The notes below the pieces were generated by a model. That model did no database searches, was not told where the DNA came from, and saw only the letters and a list, made by a program, of their open reading frames with translations. 64,000 bases of DNA from Flammula alnicola. Its lineage: Eukaryota; Basidiomycota; Agaricomycetes; Agaricales; Strophariaceae. The DNA lies in the NCBI GenBank assembly GCA_015499995.1, contig JADNRV010000025.1, positions 372,001 to 436,000 of the forward strand, read 5' to 3'. Below, piece after piece: positions 36,315 through 46,300 of the stretch. Position numbers and translations under genes: made by a program. Numbering within the stretch: position 1 is the first letter of the stretch; every line of letters starts with the position of its first letter.

Positions 36315-37087
36315 CCCACTCGTTCATGCGCAATATCCACTCGTACGAGGTATGGAACCTTTGCAAACGGCCTTCGGACGATGCCTGCTCGTTCCTCTGT
36401 TGGTCGAAATGACACTATGACCCCGTGGGTTGTGGGTGTGGGGATGGTCTCCAACCACTAATTGAATCGGATGCAGGTTAGAATGGAAATAAGACATGGG
36501 GCGTACAAAGACTCACCTCGCTATGGTGGTCCCAAAGCTCTAGGAACCCGAGGGACTGAAGATGTTTGGTCATGCATTCGGTGATACCTCCGTCCTCGTT
36601 CTGCCAATCCACCGCAAGTGCTTCAATGATTGCTGCGTCTCCAGCCATTCCTGAAACCGTGATTCTCTGATATTGACCGAGATCCAAGTAAGAGTTTCCA
36701 GCTTAAACGTTAGTCTCTCCATTGGAATCGCTGCTAAATATTCCTTGTATCAAGACAATTGCTTCAGAGATCATATTCGGAAGGGCTTTTCCGACGAGTG
36801 TCCAGAGAACGTCTTGCTGGCATCCACTGGCACCCATACTTCCAGCATGGTAAATCCATACCAGAGACGCCAATCGAGGGTTGTTGGTGATGGTTGTGAG
36901 GAACTTTATGTGGCCGTCGGGGTCGTATTCCGTGCATGATCGGTAGAGCGATATTTCTGCCTTGGAACATAGAGCTTTGCAGGATGACGACAACATCTGA
37001 CAAGATTGCTAATGTGTGTCGATCCTTGATTTGCTGAATCGTGACGATAAGGTGAACAAGTTCCGCTGGAAGGACAAGTCGGTCCAT
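36315..37087 (-). pseudogene. F-box/LRR protein pseudogene, duplication unit 2
   Basis: Starts at ATG 37,087 with MDRLVLPAELVHLIV and continues without the 1.75-kb insertion through EISLYRSCTE and ESRFQEWLETQQSLKHL. Frame breaks occur soon after the F-box (the SSSCKAL segment is in another frame). The TGA after TEVSPNA is shared with unit 1. About 220 bp of LRR sequence present in unit 1 (30,563-30,780) are deleted near 36,560, and the 3' end is missing because the duplication breakpoint lies inside the gene. It is non-functional. Confidence 0.75.
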
Positions 37088-38600
37088 GTCGTCTACGCTG
37101 TAACAGTCTGAGTTGTTAAACTGAATGTGAGTTCAAATTTATGCCGGTGAATGCGCGGTAAGCGCGATGCGATGACATGGGTATAGAACACGACGTGCGC
37201 GGGCGACGTGCGCGGGCCAGGACTCAGAACGGTTGACCGAAGTCCGCGTGCACTGGAAAACCGACGTTGCTGCTAGCCGAGTTTCTATCTGTTTCCTTCC
37301 TTTTGAACCTCTGGCAACCCTCAAGCGTATTGGTGTAATATTTTTTCTGAAGAAGGGTATCTTGACCGTACACCATCAACGTCGCTGGCTCAAGACCCCG
37401 TCGGACTGGCGTCGAACACTTGTCTTGTCAGAGTCTACCGCATGAAAAAAGGGAGTCTTGTCTCAGCATTCGTTTATCGCGAGAGCAGAGTTATGAATGC
37501 GAAAGTGCGCGAGAGGCTTTGATGTCGGAGGATTGCACAAAGGCTCAGGGATTTCGGAAACTTCTGCCCAGTGCCAGGTGCCTGGATGTTGTGGTGTTCG
37601 TCCTCCATGCGAATCATGCATTACAGTATCAGCGCCCTGGTCGCGTGTCTTTAGCACTAATTTTATGAAGTTCTAGTACATATGGCTGTGAAAAAATATG
37701 ATGCAAGGCCTTTTTGAAGGATGTTTATGGCTCGCCGGCTGAAAAATCGGAAGCGAGAGTCATTTCTGTTCGCCAACCACACGGTGAGGTCTGGCAGAGG
37801 TCCTCGCGTAGATTAGATTAGATTAGATAACATTGGAGGCTGTGCATGTCCATAGATAGACTCCGAGTCACCGTCGAATCCATTAATATTCTTGCCTTTC
37901 ACTATCGCCTGCGACGCTATCCGCACGGCTTCCCAGCTCGACGCGCATCTTCGGCGAGCATATCCGAGAGCAGGCCGGATTGGCCTGCTCCAACGGATCG
38001 TCTGCCCTTATATGCCCCACCGGAATAGATGAAACCCTGTCAACTTCCCCGAACTCTTGAACATCGGTCTTTTTGAGGTTCAACTTCAACAGCACTGCGT
38101 TCCGGTTCACAAGGTGGATTAGATTAGATTAGATTCCCACCATTTTACCTTATCTGAGGCGGTTCTTGCAGTCAGCAATTACTGTACATTCTTGCTTCGT
38201 TGTGGATGCCATGGCCAGTCGTGACAGCTAATTGTTAATCGATAGACCCACTTGGCAAAAAAATAGCCTTAGGATTTTTGTTTACAGTGGTGCCTGTACC
38301 AACAGATCCAACCCAAATCAAGCAGATCGTCCGGAGGCGGGCCAATCGAACATCAACGTCTGACACTGACTGACAGCGTTGACGTGATCAAGCGCCCCAC
38401 TGCCTGATTGTACGGTCGATACATTTACTAGCAAATTTTCGCCGGGCGGAAATGAATATTGGCCTGCGACGAGTGAGTGCACTCAGTTTGACCAACTTTC
38501 AAGTTTCCACAATGCACTGGTTGCGATCACAACGAAAGTCGCTTACAAGGTGGGTTCACGGCCACACCGCAACTAGCGAAGCAAGCCAATCCATATGTTG
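37088..38600. other. Spacer of duplication unit 2 with GATTA repeats
   Basis: Corresponds to 33,050-34,300 of unit 1 but has two extra segments of about 200 bp. Each is associated with a short GATTA pentanucleotide run (37,807-37,828 and 38,113-38,136). No gene is recognisable. Confidence 0.5.
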
Positions 38601-38675
38601 TTGAAGTCACATAATATATAGTGAGTGGCCTTCGAGGCATTATATACATTAAATATCCTCCTCTCTAATCATAGG

Positions 38676-39432
38676 ATGTTCATCCTCAATCCGTATGCTC
38701 AGGCGGGATGGTATAACCCCCAGAACCCCCATTCAATAAACGACAATAACTGGCTTAACAGCTGGTCTCATCCAGGTACATTCGGAGCCCTTCCCAGCTC
38801 CCAAGGATCAAGCGCCCCTGCTCTAACATCCGCCGTGACATTCGAATTTACTTCCTTCAATCCGGACGTCTTGAACTGCCAGTGTGTGGTCGTGGGTCCG
38901 ACAAATTCAAAGGTATTAAACATACGTACGCGATGGGATGTGACCATGATCTTTAAAGCTGAAGATCCATGGGCAGTCATTCGTTGGACGGAGCATCCTA
39001 CAATCGAAGCAAATGGTATCATTACCCCCCAGCCGGCGGGGAGCTTTCTGAAACTGTCCCCCGATGGATGGTAAGTCGTATTTCAAATTACAAGACTGTG
39101 GCTGTTTTATTCATCTTGGGCTTATTTTTTCAGCTACAGAACTATGCTCGTTGACGGAAAGAACTATGCTTGGGTCCCGCGCACTGACGGAACATATGTA
39201 AGTCCACAAATATTTTCTGGAAATACCGAATTCTTGGATCTTACTAGCCTATATTACCATTTAGTTATATAGCGCCGGTCCACATCCTCCTACACTTCTT
39301 GCACGCAGTCGCTTGAAGAGTGATAATACCAAGATATTGCTTGAACTCGACGCTAAATCATTCTTCCTGGGACTTTTGGAACCTTGCCTTATATCTACAG
39401 TACTGCTATACAATGCTAGAAACATAGACTGA
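38676..39432 (+). CDS. DUF6593 family protein, copy 2
   Basis: Tandem paralogue of the gene at 34,371 with the same three-exon structure (38,676-39,070; 39,134-39,197; 39,265-39,432) and an open frame of 208 residues. Exon 1 is almost identical to copy 1. Exon 2 ends one codon earlier because the duplicated GTA at the donor is absent, giving GTAAGT directly after the Tyr codon. Exon 3 differs at several residues (for example KSFFLGLL for ESFRLGLL) and ends in TGA instead of TAA. All family motifs remain, including RTMLVDGKNYAWVPR and ARNID. It may be functional. Confidence 0.85.
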
Positions 39433-39960
39433 TTTGTACACCTGCTGTTTATAGATTTATAGATACTTAGACTACAGTAACTCCTTGGTAACTCCGCAGA
39501 AAATCACGATAAACTTCATACGCGGCCGCGGGAGACAAGGAACTTTCCCGCGCATACTTTTCCTTCCTTGACCCAACCTTGACCTGACATGTTTCTGCGA
39601 CGTGGCTGCACGACAAGCTCACCACGAAAGCGAGAAACCTTCTCCTCAAAATCCTCGCTTCATGTCCAATCCCCCAACATGTCGCCTTTGTCATGGATGG
39701 CAATAGGCGATATGCACGTATGAATCATAAAGCCGTTCAACAGGGACGCAGTGACGGATTCGTCGCGTTGAGACGCGTGAGGCGTAGGCCGAGCATTACA
39801 CAACGTCAAGATGCTAAGGAATATTTTCTTTCAGATGTTGGAAGTATGCCTGCAGTTAAACGTTCAGTGCGTGTCAGCTTATGTGTCCGCGATCCAAAAT
39901 TTCAAACGGAAGGAGAAGGAGGTCGAGGCGTTGATGACGTTGGCTGAAGAGAAGCTTGTG

Positions 39961-40214
39961 TGTGACGAGGCGTGAGAACACGAGTCTCGGCACACTCAAG
40001 AACTTTAGAAAGACAGAGTAAAAGCTGAAATTCCAAGTCCCCTCAACCAGGTGTCGAGGCGACCTTTATATACTCTACGACAAGCTGTGTTACATAAGGT
40101 AGAAAATACGGAGCATGGGAAGGCAACGGAAGGGAGACGGAGGCCAAGATCCCTAAAGGATCAGATAAGATAAGTATTTGGTCGCACGCTAAGGCGTGCG
40201 GCCGATCCGTCACA
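39961..40214 (-). repeat. 3' LTR of the gypsy element
   Basis: 254 bp, TGTGACG..CGTCACA. It differs from the other LTR by A versus G in the TTACATAAGG segment. Confidence 0.95.
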
Positions 40215-40388
40215 TACGCCCTCCAGCTGGTGGATACTACCAGCTGAACTCTAGGAGATAATGTAGTAAGTAATAGACCATGTTTTAAAGTAAATTATCT
40301 GCAGAAGAAATAGTAGTCAAAAAGCGAACACAAAGGGACCATTTTGGTCAAATGAAACAACAACAAGAGATCCCTGACGGCATGGCCC

Positions 40389-43300
40389 TTAGGCATGACG
40401 GCCTCTCTTGTGGAAGGGACGCGGACCGCCACGTCCCGGTCCGGTAGCGACGCGCTTGCTGCCCAAGCCGAAGCTGTGCGCGGCGGCGTGAAGAGCCACA
40501 TTTTGCATTAGTCTCAGGTCGGCGTCTTCGCCCATGAGATCCTGCAGCGCGATGGCCTTGCGAATGCGTTCAGGGTCTGGGTAGTCGATCCGAAGGGGGT
40601 ACCCCGGCATCGAGAAATGGATGACGCCGCTAGCTTCGATGATGGGCAGACACCCGTGCGCTTTAGGGTCCTCGTTGAGTGCGTCGACGATGTCGCGGTA
40701 GGCCGCGGGTTCGACAAGGCGGATGCGACGCTCAGGGTGATTGCGAGCGTTGTTGATCTCAGCCGCATAGCGAAGAACGGATTTGAGTAGAGCCGCCGGT
40801 ACCTCTAGGACAGTCTGGCTGCGCGTGATGATTTGATAGACGCCCTCGCGCACGAGAAAGAGGCGCGAGAATCCTGGGACTGGGTTTCGGAGCTTTGGAG
40901 ACACCATCAACGAGTGGTAGTCGCCAACAGGTATGTTGTTGGGGTTGTGAAAAGGTGGTGCTCGAGCCACGCCGACTCCTGGATATACGGGTTCGTCAGC
41001 GAACACGGACATGAGTTCCGCGGCTAATTCTTCCTCATTGCATTCCTGGCGCCGGTGAGTGAATCCGCGAAGCCCAAGACCATCTCCTCCTGGAGTGACT
41101 CCTGGATCCGCCATGTCGACGTTGAAGTTGTGCGGCTGGAGAAGAGGACTGGCCTCGGCGAACGGAAGCTCGTTGAGAGGCATAGTGGGAGGAGAGGCCG
41201 CCTCGTAGTTGGCCTGCTCTCCAGAGTTGTATGCGGGCGAATACTCATTCTCCGCTGAGGTCGCGCCGGGGGCTGGAGCAACCTCAACAGCTGCCGAGTC
41301 CTCAGCGGGTACGACTGGGGTGATGGAGTCGTCGACCTGGCCTGCAGTGGATTCGCTGGACTTGATGGGGTTTTTCGAGAAGTGCAGCATGGCGAGGGAC
41401 GAAGTAGTGTTGGAGACTGTGGAAACCGTGGGATCGGTAGAAGCGGAAGAAGAAGGGGTGGTGAAGACAGGATCCGAAGAAGGAGAATTAGAAGAAGTGG
41501 AAGTAGGCATCGTAGCACTGTTAATAGATTTGTTAGTCCTCGTATTGTGCTTGCTCATCTGCGCAGGAGAAGGTACAACTGGCGGGGCGAGAATGACTCT
41601 GTCCAACCAGTCATTCATGCGCGAGCTTTTATAGATTTCCATCCGAACGTCTGCTGCAAAACCAATTGCTGGTTGAGCCGCAGATGTAATTCTCTTGAGT
41701 GCGTCGATATTTTCGGCGCCCATTGCTTCCATGTACTGATCAAAAGCGACCAGGTGTTCGAGTTGCTCGTAAGGGAGCCAGCTCACGTCTCCGGACTTAA
41801 ACTGAACTTGCAGCATTAAATTTTCACGGTCCAATTTATGGCTCAGTAATTTTTCAACTGCCCATCCGCCCTCCAGATCTTCGAGATCGAAGATCTGAGT
41901 ATCTAAGCGCCCTGGAAATAGGCGATCGTCGTTCGGCACGTGGATCCGGAGCAATGACGCGTGAAAGACATCATGTAAGCCCCTTTTTACTAGGCCCACT
42001 GGCAACTTCACTCGATAAGAGTGGTTCCCAAAGTCTTCCGTAATCGGATACGGTCCCAAGAATTTAGGGCATAGTTTCCGGCTCATTCCCTTGGGGAACG
42101 ACAAATTCTTAGTCGACAAAAATACAAAATCATTAACCTGAAACGGCGCCTGAATGCGCTTTCTATTGGCATTGCGCACGGATTTCACGCGTGCTGCAAT
42201 AATGGCATCGTGGGCGCGCATCATCGCGCTCCTCATTTTCTTAGCGAACATGCGAACCCCTGGGAATCCATCTGGCCTGTTCGCGTCCCAGATAAAGGAA
42301 CGCGGAATGCGTCCCGAATTGAGAAAGAATGGCGCGAACCCCGTTGACTCTGAGCGTGCTGAATTGATAGCAAACTCAATAGCCGGGAGTTTCGAGACCC
42401 AATCCTTCTGATCTGGACTTATACACACACGCAACATCTGTCCAATCATTTTGTTCGCGCGCTCCGTGGCCCCATCAGACTCCGGGTGAAACGCGCTTGA
42501 CATGTTCAATTTTGTACCAATCAGTTTGTGCAATTCTTGCCAAAAATGACTTGTAAACAATGGGTCGCGGTCACTGATTATCGCGCGAGGTAACCCATGC
42601 AATTTGTAGACCTCCGCGAAGACCAGTTCAGCAACCTGCCTCGCGGTATAGTTGGTACGGCTGGGAATCAAGTGTACCATGCCTGTGAATAAGTCTATTA
42701 TTGTCGTGACAGAGTCAAAGGCGCCGTCCCTATTTTTAGATTCTGGGAACGGCCCCACAAAATCAATCCCAATGGCCTCCCAAGGTAAAGACTGCACCTG
42801 GAGCAGATTGAGCAAACCATAAGGCTTCAAATTAGAAGCTTTACTGCGCTTGCACGTCGCGCACGACTGACAATATGTCTCGATGTCCGCGGACATTGTT
42901 TTCCACCACACGAACCCACGCAAATAATCATACGTCTTCCGGAAGCCCAGGTGAGCTAACAGCGTGTGAGCCTCGGAGATGACTATCTCGCGTACAGCTC
43001 GCCCTCCCACCTTGACATTTGGAATACACAGCAGACGTTTCCCCTCTTTCGCCAGGTACAACAACCTTGCTTCGTCGTCGAAGTGAAAGGCCTTGTGTTC
43101 AGCAGGTTTAGACACAATGGGAGAGAATAGTGCGTCCTCAGAGTACCTTCCTCGGATCTCGGCTAACACATCTATATTATCCAGGTCCCTCGTCAAATCC
43201 AGAGGCGGAATATCCGAGAAATCATTGTCGACGTTCGTTATGACTTCTGCGGGCAGAGCCTGTTCGACGTTGGGCGCCTGTCGCGCGGGTACTCGAATAG

Positions 43301-46300
43301 TGAGTCTCTGCGGCCCTTTGAGTGCAAACGTCTCCTTTACTCGTGCTGCAAACTCATCAGACGCCTCAGCCCGCCCCGTTTCCGCGCGCTCGCGCTCGCG
43401 AATCTTCTTCGATTTCCGACCCACGTAGTTCACGTTCATGGTCGCGCAAGCCTCAAGGCCGACGAGGACAGGAGCAGCGACCGAATTACACACCGCCTCC
43501 ATCGAAGCGCCTGTATCGTCATACTCGGTGTATTCGCTGGCTGCGCGTACAGTTCCTGGTGCGTCGTTTGAATAGATCCGCGACAGGGCGTCGCTCATAA
43601 TATTGTCTTCCCCAGGCACGTAGATCACCTCGAAGTCGAAGGTAGCCAGGTTTTCCAACCACCGTGCCCTCCGTCCCGATACGTCCTTGTGCTGCAAGAG
43701 CGTCACTAATCCCTTGTGATCGGTGTACCAGCGGAAGTGGATACCCAACAAGATATCTCGATAACACATCATTGTCTCGAGCCCCGCCAGCATTTCAATC
43801 TCGTGCACCGCGTAGTTCTGTTGCGCTGGACTCAATTTCGCTGAGTAAAATGCCGCTATGGGTGCCTTTTTCCAATCCTCCCCTTGACTAATCACTCCTG
43901 CGACTCCAGTAATGCAACCATCCGTGATCAAATTCACCGGCGGAGCGCCCATTGAGTGATTGACTGGGCGCCTATGATGATTTCTGCATGCATTTGCCAG
44001 GCGCTTGATGTCCTCGAATGCGCGCTGGTGCGTGAAGTCCCACCGAAATGGCACTGCCTCACTAGTCAATCCATGCAGAACTCCCATGGGAATCCGCACG
44101 CGGTCGATATCATCAGCGAGATAGCCCACCACGCCGAGAAAACCTCGCAAGAGTTCACGATTTGTGGGAGTCTTCCACTTCATGAGTGAGTCTACTTTGT
44201 GAGGGTCCATTTGTATGCCCTCATCATCGACCATCCAGCCTAATACCTTGACCTTAGCACACAGAAAGTCCAGCTTGGAGGCAGATAGGTACAGTTTCTC
44301 TCTCTTGAGAATGTCCAACACAGTTTTAATGTGCTCAATATGTTCTTTCAGGCTGTCTGAATATATGATTATATCATCCAGATAGACGTCCATAAACCGG
44401 CCGATATACGGTGAGAAGATATGTACCATGAGGCTCTGGCAAGTAGCCGCGGCGTTACAGTCTCCGATCTGCATTCCCAGACTAATCATAATTCCGTTAG
44501 GCGTCGCAAAAGCGGTCTTCCACACATCCTGTGGCTCAATTCGGATCTGTTCATATGCATCTTTCAAATCAAGCACAGTACGGTACAGTTTTACGGCCAC
44601 ATGGCGCATGATAGTGTCGATATCCGGCAATGGACTGACCATCTTCTTAGTGTTCGCGTTGCGTGCTCGTAAATCGACGACTGTGCGTAACTTCGGCTGT
44701 TCCCCCGGCTTTCCCGGCTTTGGGATAAACAGCATGGGGACGGAGTTCCGTGCATTCGTCGTTTTCCACCATCCCGACTTGATATATGCGTCGCGTTTAT
44801 TAACCCATTGCGGTAAGAACGCCTCAGGGCACCGCGCCGCGCGCCATGGGTACACCTTGCTTTCGTCGATTAGATCAATTCTGTGGTTGACTGCTCGTAA
44901 TGGAGGTAAGTCTGTCTCTTCCGCCGTTTTGCATAGTGGCTCAGCAAGGTTCTTCAGATATCTCCTAACCTCATCAAGGTTCTCCTCCCGCAACTGAGCC
45001 ATACGTGATGAAAGCGTCCGAACTGTAGATCCCCGGATTGGTAAGGCAATGTTATTTCCTATTATGATCCGCGTCTCGTTAAACCCCACCATAACCTGGT
45101 GTTGATACAGGAACGGCGTGCCTAAAATCAAATCGTAGCTTGACAAATTGATGATATCGAAATGCCGAATCTCGTTTATCCCTTGGTAGCCGAATTTGGC
45201 CATGACTTTGTAATTGACCTTCGATCTCGATCCAAGAACTGCTAGTTGGACCGTCAAAGGTGTAGTGAGCTCTGTTTTCTTGAGCTTCAACTGATCTACC
45301 AACGTTGATGACATGAAATCGCACAGAGATCCAGTATCCACTAAAGCTCTGGCCGGATTTCCATTGATATGCACCACGATCGTTATTGGATTCGGTACCA
45401 CACGAGATGGGTCTTTCGTTATCAACGCATTCCTCTGTGCCGCCGGAATCGAACTCTTCCCCGGGTATGCTTCAGCCATGAAGATTTCAAGCATTTCTCC
45501 AGATGTATGCTCTCTCCTGATCTGGCTGAATGTATCACCGAGATCCAACCTCCCATAGCGAGGTACGATTTGTTTGATCCGCGCATTCAATACAGAGTTG
45601 TTGCCTGAATAATCACCCTTGTCATCCAGAAAACCGTTACTGCCTCCGGACGTGTCGTCCAACCCGTCTGAATTGCTCTCGGAGTCGCTGTCGGAATCCG
45701 TTCCGACCTCGTTATCACCCTCCTCGCCCTCCGGCTTTTCATACCCGAAGAGTCGCCACAGCCCAGTATACAGATTGCTCGAGCCGACATAATGTTGTAA
45801 GTAAACGCGCATGCGGCGCTGATACCATATTTGGATGTCGAAGCGCTGATTGTGCACTTTGTCAGCATCAATACGTGATACCGTGCCTAAGCGCCCATCA
45901 TACACGCAATACCGCCACTCCTCTGGCCTCCAACACACCTCGAACCGCGGCTCTGCCATGAACCCGAGAGAATTGAACTTACAGCAGTCATAAAACGACA
46001 GCCCATAGTTCAGCTTCCACGCTGCATTCTGGCTGAAGATGTTACCTGCCCTCCGAGGTATGTGCCATCGAGGAAGAGGAGTCATGCGCACGCGACACTT
46101 CTGCATGCGCTTAATTGCGTACCAACGTGCCACCAAGAAATCCGGCCGCATGGCTATATCCGCGTCAACTAGCTCATCCTCGCCTATGACCATATCCATG
46201 ATTACGAACTGATCGCCTCCCGTTGTGTTGTAGATGACGAAGCGCCCATCAGCTGCAAGAGCCTCTTCGTTAGCTGGGTCCCCAGGGTACGGGCGCGCTT

